A DNA stretch of 64,000 bases, taken from positions 99,083 to 163,082 of the forward strand of contig CAZOPR010000005.1 of assembly GCA_964581895.1 (NCBI GenBank), written 5' to 3'. The notes below the pieces were generated by a model. That model ran no database searches, was not told the DNA's origin, and saw nothing but the letters and a program-made list of their open reading frames with translations. Position 1 is the first letter of the stretch. Each line of letters starts with the position of its first letter. Shown piece after piece: positions 1 through 8,813 of the stretch. This DNA is from Exilispira sp964581895 (GTDB taxonomy: Bacteria > Spirochaetota > JAAYUW01). The translations under genes and the position numbers were made by a program.

Positions 1-2
1 TA

Positions 3-959
3 ATAGTAATATCGTTTATCTTTATGCTTTTTCTTCTAGGTTGCTTTTTATTTGAAGACAGAAAAGATTATAAAGAATTGATGAGAGATTTTGTTATAAA
101 AATTTCGAAATATGCAAAGCAGCTAAAACCAAATTTCATAATCATCCCGCAAAATGGCCAGGAGATCTTAACTATAGATGGAAATATTGATTCAGATCTT
201 GCATCAGATTATATAGCCGCAATTGATGGGGTTGGAAGAGAAGATCTTTTTTATGGCTATTTTGAGGATGATGTGCTAACACCAGAAAATGATAGAGCAT
301 ATATGATATCTTTCTTAAATATTGCAAAAAACTCTAATAAAGTTGTTCTTGTAATTGATTATTGCTCAACTCCTTCAAAAATGGATGATTCATACAACCA
401 AAATTATAATCTTGGTTTTATCTCTTTTGCAGCAGATAAAAGAGAACTTGATAATATCCCAAATTATCCAAAAAATCCTTATAATGAAAATTCGAATGAT
501 ATAAATAGTTTAAGTGATGCAAAAAATTTCTTATATATAATAAATCCTTATTCTTATTCTAATAAAAATGATTTTCTTAATGCTTTGAAAAACACAAACT
601 TTGATCTAATTATAATAGATTTATTTTTTTATGAGCAAATGCTTACTAAAGAAGATATTGATTCGTTAAAAACCAAGCAAAATGGAGGGAAAAGACTTAT
701 TATATGCTATATGAGTATAGGTGAGGCTGAAGATTATCGATACTACTGGGAAGATGAATGGTATTATAATCCTCCATCTTTTTTAGATAAAGAAAATCCA
801 GATTGGCCAGGAAACTATAAAGTAAAATATTGGGATCCATCATGGCAGGCAATAATATATGGAAATGATAATTCTTACCTAAAAAAAATAATTGATTCAA
901 ATTTCGATGGAGTCTATCTTGATATAATTGATGCTTTTGAATATTTTGAAAATTTATAG
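3..959 (+). CDS. Secreted GH114/TM1410-like barrel protein with permuted halves, 5' partial
   Basis: The reading frame is open to the window edge (IVISFIF before the first ATG at 24), so the first residues lie outside. A hydrophobic stretch ending in LLGC looks like a lipoprotein signal. I recognise the TM1410/MJ1477 family (GH114-like, related to endo-alpha-1,4-polygalactosaminidase), but the order is inverted. About residues 15-150 match the family's C-terminal half (FVIKISKYAKQLKPNFIIIPQNG, split as FVIKISKYAK and FIIIPQNG; EDLFYGY; VVLVIDYC). About residues 160-311 match its N-terminal half (CYMSIGEAEDYRYYW, NPDWPGNYKVKYWDPSW, FDGVYLDIIDAFEYFE), after which the protein stops. An Asn/Pro/Ser-rich linker (about 145-165) joins the halves. 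Function of the family is poorly known; a glycoside hydrolase role is inferred. Confidence in the family is high, in function low. Confidence 0.8.
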   Translation: MVISFIFMLFLLGCFLFEDRKDYKELMRDFVIKISKYAKQLKPNFIIIPQNGQEILTIDGNIDSDLASDYIAAIDGVGREDLFYGYFEDDVLTPENDRAYMISFLNIAKNSNKVVLVIDYCSTPSKMDDSYNQNYNLGFISFAADKRELDNIPNYPKNPYNENSNDINSLSDAKNFLYIINPYSYSNKNDFLNALKNTNFDLIIIDLFFYEQMLTKEDIDSLKTKQNGGKRLIICYMSIGEAEDYRYYWEDEWYYNPPSFLDKENPDWPGNYKVKYWDPSWQAIIYGNDNSYLKKIIDSNFDGVYLDIIDAFEYFENL

Positions 960-967
960 CAATTTTT

Positions 968-2014
968 TTACCCATATAGCTGTGTAAATAGTTCCCTTAG
1001 TTTTTCTGATTCCTTGAGCAATGATAAAGTGAAATTTGCATGACCTTTTGTATAGCCATTACCTATTATCATATCGACATCTTTTGCAACAGCTTCTGCA
1101 CCAAGTGCTGCTTTTGTAAAAGAGGTTGACATAGAAAAAAAGTATATCTTGCCGCCATCTTTGGTACATAGAATGCTTGACATTTCTGTATTTTCAACAT
1201 TTACCATGTTAAAAGATACATCTGCAAGCTTTCCATCTGTCTGCTCAACAAAAAGATTGTATAGTTCCAATGGGTTTTGGGCATTGGCTTTTATTAAAAG
1301 ATCGCAAAAGCCAAGATTCTCAAGTTTTTTTAAGCCAATTTGAGATAGATCTATCCCAATAACCTTTCCATTTATTCCAGCTCTTTTTTTTGCTTCATAG
1401 CAACATAAAAGTCCAGATTTACCTGTAGCGCCAAAAATTGCCACAAGATCTCCTGGATTAACAAGTTTTGCAACCTGTGGAGCAGCTCCTGCGACATCAA
1501 GAACTGCAAGAGCCACCTTTTCTGGTATATTTTCTGGTATTTTTCCCCATATCCCTGATTCAAAAAGAACAGCTTCCCCTTCAATATCAACCTGCTGCGT
1601 ATGAAGATGTACCTTTTTTATAGAATATATCTTTAAAGGTGTCAATGAAAGAGAAACAAGTGAGGCTATCTTATCTCCCTGTCTTATATCTACTTTGCCC
1701 TCAAGAGCTTTCCCTATCTTTTTGACCTTACCGACAAACATACCACCCGAATTCGTAACCGGATTATGTTGCTTACCCCTTGTATTAACAGTATTCAATA
1801 TAATTTGAGCAATCTTTTCTTCATCATTTTCAGCCTGATTTTTTATCTGGGTAAAGGAAGCAGAATCGATATTTAATGTTGTGACATCTACTAAAATCTC
1901 ATTATCCCAAATATCCATGGTATTATCAATCTTCCAGGCAGTCTGTGGTAAAACACCTTTTGGTTCTAAGACTCTATGATAACCGTATTTATCTCCTAAA
2001 CCTTTTGTAGCCAT
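968..2014 (-). CDS. kdd: L-erythro-3,5-diaminohexanoate dehydrogenase
   Basis: 348 residues, the usual length for Kdd, the enzyme of anaerobic lysine fermentation that oxidatively deaminates L-erythro-3,5-diaminohexanoate to 5-amino-3-oxohexanoate with NAD+. The N-terminus (GLGDKYGYHRVLEPKGVLPQ) is characteristic of the family, and a Rossmann-type segment (LVAIFGATGKSG, about residues 188-200) follows a GroES-like first half with GGMFVGKV. The upstream enzymes (lysine 2,3-aminomutase, beta-lysine 5,6-aminomutase) and the downstream cleavage enzyme and CoA-transferase are not in this window, so the gene stands alone here. It converges on the preceding gene with an 8-base gap. The ATG is preceded by an A/G-rich stretch (AAAAGAGGTAAT), a good ribosome binding site. 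Cytoplasmic. Family assignment is from recognition of the sequence. Confidence 0.85.
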   Translation of the reverse strand: MATKGLGDKYGYHRVLEPKGVLPQTAWKIDNTMDIWDNEILVDVTTLNIDSASFTQIKNQAENDEEKIAQIILNTVNTRGKQHNPVTNSGGMFVGKVKKIGKALEGKVDIRQGDKIASLVSLSLTPLKIYSIKKVHLHTQQVDIEGEAVLFESGIWGKIPENIPEKVALAVLDVAGAAPQVAKLVNPGDLVAIFGATGKSGLLCCYEAKKRAGINGKVIGIDLSQIGLKKLENLGFCDLLIKANAQNPLELYNLFVEQTDGKLADVSFNMVNVENTEMSSILCTKDGGKIYFFSMSTSFTKAALGAEAVAKDVDMIIGNGYTKGHANFTLSLLKESEKLRELFTQLYG

Positions 2015-2137
2015 ATTACCTCTTTTTTCTATTAAATTGATTTTTTATCCTGGTTTATCCTCTTTTTTATAATAATTAAAAATTAAAATTTAACAAGATT
2101 GAAAGTTTAGATGATTTGACTTATATTTAAAGTAGAA

Positions 2138-5113
2138 ATGAAAATATCTAAAAAATATATATTTTTAAATTTTTTTATAGTATTTTCCTTAATGCTACTT
2201 CTATCTTTGATTTTTCTTACTATTAATTTTTCATTCGAAAAGAATAGTATAATAAATGAGTTAAAAAATATAAATAATATTTTTGTCAGTACAGTAGATA
2301 TTTTTGTAAATGAAAGTATAGAAAATCACTTGAAAACTAAAGTAGAAATAGATAGGGTTTTTATAAATAACATACTTAATATTTATAAAAAAAACCAGAT
2401 CAATGAATCTACTGCAAGAAAACTTATAAAAGACTACCTTAAAAATGTTAAGATTGGAGATACTGGATATGTCTTTATATGGAATATAAAAAATGCTCCA
2501 CAAAAAGTCATATTGGACTTACACCCTGAAATTGAAGGAAAAGATGTAGCTAATGTAGATTTTGTTCAAACTGGTGTAAGTCTTAAGCAAGGTTATATGG
2601 AGTATTTATGGGCTAATCCATCTGATCCTGCTCCAAGATATAAATCTATGTATCTTGAATATATAAAAGAGTTAGATTGGATTATCGCATATTCATCTTA
2701 TAAAGAAGAATTTTACAAACTTGTTAATATTGAAAAGTTAAATAGTTTGATACTTGAAATCAAAAGTTTTGGATTTGGCAATTCTTATATAATTGATTAT
2801 AATGGAAATATTTTTATTCATAAATTCGAAAAAGGAAATTTTTATAATGCCAGGGATAAAAAAGGTAAAGAATTCATCAAAGAAATTATAGATAAAAAAG
2901 AAGGATTAATAACATACTATTGGTACGATTATACCAAAAATAAAACTAATCAGTATAAAAAAATAGCTTGTTATAGTAACATTGATAAATTTAAATTAAT
3001 TATTATCTCATCTGTTTTTATTAAAGATGCTTTTTCTTATTATACAAAAATATTAACATATGCTATAACCTTTTTAATCTTATTTTTATTAATATCTTTT
3101 TTCTTAACCATATTTTTAACAAATAAAGTACTAGCTCCTTTTTACATTTTACAGGAAAATGTTAATAATATCATTTCAAATAATGAATATCTTAAAGATA
3201 GAATAATAGATATATATGATGAAAGAGAAAATCTTAACCTAAAAAAAAGAAAAAAGAAGATAAAAAAAATAAATTTTGATGAAAATGATGAAATAATTAC
3301 TTTTTCAAGTTTTTTTGATAAAATTATTAAAAACTTAAATAAGATAAATTTAGAGTTAAAAATTGAATATGAAAGAGAAAAAAAGTTAAAAGAAGATTAC
3401 GAAAGGCAGAAAAATTTTAATGATGAAATATTAAATTTACTTACTTCAAGCATTGTAATTGTTGATATAAATGGTAAGATTATAAATTTAAATAAGAATT
3501 TTTTATCAAATTTCTTACCTTATTATAATTACTTAGATAGATCAACACTAAGCTATCTTGATGATCTCGATATTTTACAGCTTTTAAAAAAATCGTTTGA
3601 AAATCAAATAGTTTTTGTAAATGATCTTTTACTTAAAACTATTGAAGAAAAAAAAGTATTTGAAAAAAAGATTGAAATTTTAATTAATGAGGAAAAGAAG
3701 ATTTTTTTGTTTTCTTCAATACCGTATCTTCAAAATAATGAAATTAAATATATAATTTTTAAGTTTGATAATATTACAAGTGAGTTGGAAAAATTAAATC
3801 AAGAAGCAGAAATCCAAAAATATGATGCTTTTAATTTGCTTATTAAGGGATTATCTCATGATATAAATAATTATACGGCAGCTATAATTGGATCATCAAA
3901 TCTTTTAAATTTAGATTTGAAGGAAGATATAGAAAAGATAGAAAAAAGCATTGAAGAATTAAATGAAATTAAAGATAAAGAAAAATATAATAATACCTTG
4001 AATAATAATTATGAATCCTTGGAAAAAGCCTTAAAATTTTTCCATTACTTAAAAAAAAGAATTTCAGAAAGTTATCTTATAGATATTAACGCTATAAATA
4101 ATTCTGGGAAAAAAGTTTCAGGTCTGATAAGTAAATTAAATATATTTTCAAGAAAAGTTGAAAAAGAATTCAACAAAATTGATATTTTTGAAATCTTAAA
4201 CAAAGTCATATCAATATCTAAAAGTTCATTTGGAAAAGAAGTTAATATTGAATTTATCTATGAAGATAAAGAAAATTACTATATAAATGGGATTGAAGAT
4301 CAGATAGAAAGTATGCTTTTAAATATGTTTATTAATTCCTATCATGCCATGACAATATTGAGAAATTCGCCTAATAAAAACAATTTGAACTTACTTAAAA
4401 TAAAACTTGAAAAAAGTAAAATAGACAATGTAGAATATGTTAAAATATCTATAATAGATAATGGTATAGGTATAGAAGATAATATAAAATCTAAAATTTT
4501 CGATCCTTTCTTTACGACAAAACCAAAAGAAAAAGGCTCTGGTTTAGGCTTATATATTACAAGTAACATAGTAAGAAATCATAATGGTAAAATAAAGTTT
4601 GATTCAAAAGTAGGAGAAGGTACCTCTTTTTATATATATTTACCTGTATTTAAGGAAGATGACAATATTACAGAAATACAAAAAGAAGATAATATAAAAA
4701 CTGAAAAGTTAAAAGAAAGCATAGAGATTATTGAGAATAAAAAAGATGGAACTCGAAAAAAAAGAATACTTGTTATAGATGACGAAGAAAACTTGAGACT
4801 ACTTTTGAAAAAAGGGCTTGAGAAAAATGGTTTTTCAGTAAAATTAGCGGAAAATGGGATTAGTGGCATAGAATTATATTCAAATTTTAAAGATTTTATA
4901 GATATTGTGATCTTAGATCTTATTATGCCTGGTATAAATGGAAAAGATACTCTTGTTAAATTAAAAGAAATAAATCCAGAATTAAATGTGATTATGATCT
5001 CTGGTTATATAGATGATGAAAAAATATCAGAATGTTATAATCTTGGAGTGAAGGATTTTTTACAAAAGCCTTTTGATATAAATGATTTAATAAATAAAAT
5101 AAATAATATTTGA
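2138..5113 (+). CDS. Membrane-bound hybrid sensor histidine kinase with Cache domain and receiver
   Basis: 991 residues. A membrane segment at about 8-29, an extracytoplasmic Cache-type sensor (around 90-150, IGDTGYVFIWN, typical of small-molecule Cache domains, and a second Cache-like half to about 295) and a second membrane segment at about 304-330 are visible. A coiled-coil linker and a PAS-like region (about 435-545) follow. The H-box is GLSHDINNYTAAIIG with the phospho-acceptor His at about 574. The ATPase domain has NMFINSYHAM (N box), DNGIGIE (G1) and GSGLGLYI (G2). A C-terminal receiver (about 875-991) has the acidic pair in VIDDEEN, a phospho-Asp in VILDLIMPG (about 927) and the conserved Lys in LQKPFD. 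A signal relay from an extracellular ligand to a phosphotransfer partner is expected; no dedicated response regulator is adjacent. No clear Shine-Dalgarno precedes the ATG. Confidence 0.9.
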   Translation: MKISKKYIFLNFFIVFSLMLLLSLIFLTINFSFEKNSIINELKNINNIFVSTVDIFVNESIENHLKTKVEIDRVFINNILNIYKKNQINESTARKLIKDYLKNVKIGDTGYVFIWNIKNAPQKVILDLHPEIEGKDVANVDFVQTGVSLKQGYMEYLWANPSDPAPRYKSMYLEYIKELDWIIAYSSYKEEFYKLVNIEKLNSLILEIKSFGFGNSYIIDYNGNIFIHKFEKGNFYNARDKKGKEFIKEIIDKKEGLITYYWYDYTKNKTNQYKKIACYSNIDKFKLIIISSVFIKDAFSYYTKILTYAITFLILFLLISFFLTIFLTNKVLAPFYILQENVNNIISNNEYLKDRIIDIYDERENLNLKKRKKKIKKINFDENDEIITFSSFFDKIIKNLNKINLELKIEYEREKKLKEDYERQKNFNDEILNLLTSSIVIVDINGKIINLNKNFLSNFLPYYNYLDRSTLSYLDDLDILQLLKKSFENQIVFVNDLLLKTIEEKKVFEKKIEILINEEKKIFLFSSIPYLQNNEIKYIIFKFDNITSELEKLNQEAEIQKYDAFNLLIKGLSHDINNYTAAIIGSSNLLNLDLKEDIEKIEKSIEELNEIKDKEKYNNTLNNNYESLEKALKFFHYLKKRISESYLIDINAINNSGKKVSGLISKLNIFSRKVEKEFNKIDIFEILNKVISISKSSFGKEVNIEFIYEDKENYYINGIEDQIESMLLNMFINSYHAMTILRNSPNKNNLNLLKIKLEKSKIDNVEYVKISIIDNGIGIEDNIKSKIFDPFFTTKPKEKGSGLGLYITSNIVRNHNGKIKFDSKVGEGTSFYIYLPVFKEDDNITEIQKEDNIKTEKLKESIEIIENKKDGTRKKRILVIDDEENLRLLLKKGLEKNGFSVKLAENGISGIELYSNFKDFIDIVILDLIMPGINGKDTLVKLKEINPELNVIMISGYIDDEKISECYNLGVKDFLQKPFDINDLINKINNI

Positions 5114-5166
5114 AATAAAAAACCTTAAAGATCTTAATAATTAATTAAATTTAATAAAGGGAAAAT

Positions 5167-6060
5167 ATGAAAACCAGAATTTATCATCTATTAGTAACTA
5201 TATTTTTACTATCGATATGCCTTTTTTTTATTTCATTTTTGAAAGACGATTTTGCCTTAGATAGCCTTGGCAGAAAGGTTAGTCTATTAAATTATCAAAG
5301 AATCGGAATAATCAATCCTGCTGCATTAAAATCATTCATTTCATTAGATGTAGAAAATAGTAAGATTGTTGCGGTAGATTCGTATGCTATATATAAGTAC
5401 AAAGAATTTTTATCCAAAGATACTATTAATCTTGGAGATTTTAATAATCCAAACATTGAAATGCTTATCAAAAGTAAATTGGACCTTCTTATTTTAGATC
5501 AATCCTTCCCGATTCAAAAACTTTATGAAATAGAAAAATTAAAAATCCCTTATTTTGTCTATTCGACAACACCAGAAAGTTACGATTCTATTTTAAGCAA
5601 TCTTCAAAATTTGGCTAAAATAGTCAAAAAAGAGAAAGAATTCAACAGGTTAAAATCTGAAATGATAGATCCTTATATTGATAAAATACTAAAATTAAAA
5701 CAGAAGTTTTCTGGCAAAACGATACTATTTGTTGTATGGGCAGATAAAAATATCACCTGTGCGGGAAGCGATTCTTATTTATCTTTTATTGCAGAATTTA
5801 CAGGTTTCAAAAACAGTATTAATGAAAAAGGCTGGATAAATATATCTTATGAAAGGCTTCTTCTTTTAAATCCTGATTATATAGTGGTTGCTTCATCATT
5901 TATTGATAAGCAATTTTTTTCAAATAGTATCTTTAAGAATATCAATGCAATAATAAATAAAAATATCTATTATTTCAATGAAAAAGATGAGGATATAATC
6001 TTACAACCTTCTTTTGATTTATGGATGGGATTTTACGAAATTTTGACAAAATTTAATTAA
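5167..6060 (+). CDS. Periplasmic substrate-binding protein, BtuF/FhuD type
   Basis: 297 residues with an N-terminal hydrophobic anchor (about 8-28) and no lipobox cysteine, so it is either a cleaved periplasmic protein or membrane-tethered. The fold signature is the helical-backbone receptor for cobalamin, haem or ferric siderophore: DSLGRKVSL near the start, repeated statements of substrate dependence (LIKSKLDLLILDQ, LLLLNPDYIVVASS), and a long helix in the middle (about 135-180, Lys/Glu-rich). An RBS (AAAGGGA) sits just upstream of the ATG. No ABC permease or ATPase lies nearby, so it is an orphan receptor that would have to serve a transporter encoded elsewhere. The ligand cannot be told from sequence. 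Confidence 0.75.
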   Translation: MKTRIYHLLVTIFLLSICLFFISFLKDDFALDSLGRKVSLLNYQRIGIINPAALKSFISLDVENSKIVAVDSYAIYKYKEFLSKDTINLGDFNNPNIEMLIKSKLDLLILDQSFPIQKLYEIEKLKIPYFVYSTTPESYDSILSNLQNLAKIVKKEKEFNRLKSEMIDPYIDKILKLKQKFSGKTILFVVWADKNITCAGSDSYLSFIAEFTGFKNSINEKGWINISYERLLLLNPDYIVVASSFIDKQFFSNSIFKNINAIINKNIYYFNEKDEDIILQPSFDLWMGFYEILTKFN

Positions 6061-6096
6061 GATTTTTTTATTTTATGTAACACAAATTACTAAATA

Positions 6097-6221
6097 TTTT
6101 TATTAAAACATTTATATTAAAATATTTTTTTTAAAGCATTTTTATTAAAGAATTTTTATTAAAACTTTTATATTAAAATATTTTTATAAAATATTTATCT
6201 TAAAACCTTTTTATTAAAACT
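6097..6221. repeat. 14-bp tandem repeat, nine units
   Basis: Nine contiguous, slightly diverged copies of a 14-base unit, consensus TTTTTATTAAAACT. One unit is 13 bases; the others keep the 14-base phase exactly. The array fills most of the spacer between two convergent genes (a binding protein and ftsK). Confidence 0.85.
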
Positions 6222-6248
6222 AAAAAAACTACTTGGGTGATAGTATTT

Positions 6249-8759
6249 TTAAATATAAATTTCTCTTCTTTTACCATCAATCAATGGTGAAATTATTCCC
6301 TCTTCTTCCATCTGCTCAACAATTCTTGCTGCTCTATTGTAACCTATTTTTAATCTTCTTTGTAAATAGGATGCAGAGACTTTTCTTTCTTTTTTAACTA
6401 TCTCTATAGCCTGAGGATAAAGAGGATCATCTGTTAAAAATTCATCATTATAGCCATTATCTTCCTTTTTTATTTCAGAAAATAATTCATTTATTGATTT
6501 TCTTTCAGCAGAATAACTCTTTGAAATCTTTTTCACAAGCTCTCTAACTTCATTTGTTGAAATAAATGCGCCTTGAATTCTTAATGGTGGAAGTCCGGCA
6601 AAAGAAAAAAGCATATCTCCATTCCCAAGTAAAGATTCTGCACCATTGGTATCTAAAATTATCCTTGAATCTGTCTTTGAAAATGTCTGAAAAGCAATCC
6701 TTGATGGTAGATTTGATTTAATTACGCCAGTTACTACTTCAGCCGATGGCCTTTGGGTTGCAAATATAAGATGGATCCCTACTGCCCTTGCCATAGCAGA
6801 TAGATGGATTAGCGAATCTTCTATTATTTTTTGTGATGTCTGCATAAGTGCATAAAACTCATCAATTATTAGGACAAGGTATGGCAATTTTTCAATCATA
6901 GATTGATTATAATCTTCAATCGACCTAAAACCCTGATCTTTAAGAAGAGAATACCTATTTTCCATCTCGGAAACAAGCCATTTCAATGCGGAAGATGCAT
7001 CTTCTGGGAAGATAATTATCTCATCAGTTAGAAGATGTGGTAAATCATTATATAAAGAAAGTTCAACTCTTTTTGGGTCAATTAAAAGGAGCCTAACTTT
7101 TTCTGGGGGATTTGCCAGGACAAGTGAAGCTATCAATGTGTTTATACAGACAGATTTACCTGAGCCAGTTCGACCTGCGATCAAAAGATGTGGTGACTTT
7201 GAAATATCGGTAACCTGGATTTTGCCTTCAATATCTTTACCTAATATAAATGGTAAACTCATATTTGAATTTTTAAATTCTTCAGATTTTGCAAGGTCAG
7301 TGAAATAAACAATCTGCTTAATCTCGTTTGGTATCTCTATTCCAACAGCCTTTTTCCCTGGAATAGGTGCTAAAATCCTTATTTTTTCAGCAGAGAGATT
7401 GTATGTTATATTTTTTTCAAGATTTATCAATTTCCCAAGGTTGACCTTTTCATCAATCTCAAGTTCAAACCTTGTTACGACAGGTCCCTTTATGTAGCTT
7501 AAAAGTTTTGATTCTATCCCAAAATCTCTCAAAGTTTTTAAGATTATAGAGCCTTTTTCTTCTATAACCTTTTCATCGTCCTCATTGCTTATAAAACGAG
7601 AATGGGGAGATTCAGGCAAAAGGTCATCAATTGAATATTTCGTATTGCTATCTATTTTATCTATTATATTTGTTTCATCTATTTTATTTTTTCTCATCTT
7701 TGACAAATCTTCATCTATTTCTTCTGATTCTTCTAATGTTGGCATATCATCTTTATTTATTAAATTGTTGTAAGTATTTTTTAGTTTTACCTCTTCTTCT
7801 TCCATATCAATAATTTCAATCTCTTCGGTATGAAAATAATTATCCTTTAAAAATTCTTTCTTTTCTCCTTTTGTATCTTCACTTATAGTCTCTTCGAACC
7901 CTTTTTCTTGTTCTTTATCTTTTACTTCATTCTCTTCTATTCCTTTATCCCGCTTTTTCTCTTTCTCTTTGTTTTCTTCTATTCTTTTATCTTTATCTTT
8001 TTCTTTCTCTTTTATTCCTTCCTCTTTGATTTTTTTATCATTATCTTTCTCATTTATTTCATTCTCCTTTATTTCTTCATCTTTTTCTTCTTCTCCTTCT
8101 TCTAAATCTTCTTTCTCACTTTCTTTTTGGGTAAATGAAATTTCATTTTGCTCTTCGAAAAGAAAAGGTTTAATATCTATTTCAGGAAGATTTAATATTG
8201 CAATGCCACTTCCTTTTTCATTTAATTTATTTTTTAGTAGATTATTTTTTAAATTATTTATTAAACCATTTTCCGAATTATTTTTCAAACTATTTTCTAA
8301 TTTATTTTCTAAATCATTATTAACAGATATCTTTTCAATTAAAGATTCTTCTATATCAAAAGATTCTTTTGAAAGATTAAAATAAAAGATCAAAGATAAT
8401 AAAAAATATAAAAAGAAGAAAATTATTAAAAGGATATATAATATAAAAAAAGCTGTTTCGCTATCCATTAAAGCTACTATCTGCTTATTTATGAAAAAGA
8501 AATTTGAACCAAAAAACAGTAATTCTAACAATGGTAAAAGCGCTGTAAATAAGAAAAGAAAAGAAAAAAGCAGATTTAAAGTTTTTTTATCAACAAAAGT
8601 ATCGAATTTCAGAACAAAAAACCAGATAGACTCAATGGCAAGCCAAGGAAAAATCCCAAGACTGATCAAAAGACTGCTATGAGCCATGTACAATAATACT
8701 ATTAAAAATGTGCAGGTAGCAGCCAATATATAATGAAAAATCTTTATATTAAACTTCAT
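6249..8759 (-). CDS. ftsK: DNA translocase FtsK/SpoIIIE
   Basis: 836 residues. Four membrane helices lie at about 8-25, 30-50, 62-82 and 102-130, followed by a very acidic/basic linker (about 190-350) made of irregular Lys/Glu/Asp-rich repeats. The motor domain begins near 395 (SIILKTLRDFGIES, alpha subdomain) and has Walker A GRTGSGKS at about 529-536 and Walker B LVLIIDEF near 628. ATQRPSAEVVTG is present, as in FtsK motors. The C-terminal gamma winged helix (from about 765, SYLQRRLKIGYNRAARIVEQM) is the part that reads polar chromosome motifs. The protein pumps DNA across the division septum and activates dif recombination. It is divergently oriented from the following lipoprotein gene, with 54 bases between the starts. 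Confidence 0.95.
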   Translation of the reverse strand: MKFNIKIFHYILAATCTFLIVLLYMAHSSLLISLGIFPWLAIESIWFFVLKFDTFVDKKTLNLLFSFLFLFTALLPLLELLFFGSNFFFINKQIVALMDSETAFFILYILLIIFFFLYFLLSLIFYFNLSKESFDIEESLIEKISVNNDLENKLENSLKNNSENGLINNLKNNLLKNKLNEKGSGIAILNLPEIDIKPFLFEEQNEISFTQKESEKEDLEEGEEEKDEEIKENEINEKDNDKKIKEEGIKEKEKDKDKRIEENKEKEKKRDKGIEENEVKDKEQEKGFEETISEDTKGEKKEFLKDNYFHTEEIEIIDMEEEEVKLKNTYNNLINKDDMPTLEESEEIDEDLSKMRKNKIDETNIIDKIDSNTKYSIDDLLPESPHSRFISNEDDEKVIEEKGSIILKTLRDFGIESKLLSYIKGPVVTRFELEIDEKVNLGKLINLEKNITYNLSAEKIRILAPIPGKKAVGIEIPNEIKQIVYFTDLAKSEEFKNSNMSLPFILGKDIEGKIQVTDISKSPHLLIAGRTGSGKSVCINTLIASLVLANPPEKVRLLLIDPKRVELSLYNDLPHLLTDEIIIFPEDASSALKWLVSEMENRYSLLKDQGFRSIEDYNQSMIEKLPYLVLIIDEFYALMQTSQKIIEDSLIHLSAMARAVGIHLIFATQRPSAEVVTGVIKSNLPSRIAFQTFSKTDSRIILDTNGAESLLGNGDMLFSFAGLPPLRIQGAFISTNEVRELVKKISKSYSAERKSINELFSEIKKEDNGYNDEFLTDDPLYPQAIEIVKKERKVSASYLQRRLKIGYNRAARIVEQMEEEGIISPLIDGKRREIYI

Positions 8760-8813
8760 TATTTCCTCATAAAAAATTATTTACAATTTTCATTTCCATT
8801 ATAGTTTTTCGGT

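Noticed and set aside
6097..6221. Short regular repeats considered as CRISPR
   Set aside because: Units of 14 bases are contiguous and have no unique spacers; the same holds for the other arrays.
7585..8385. Plus-strand open frames antisense to ftsK
   Set aside because: Shadows of the Lys/Glu-rich linker read backwards; no start signals.
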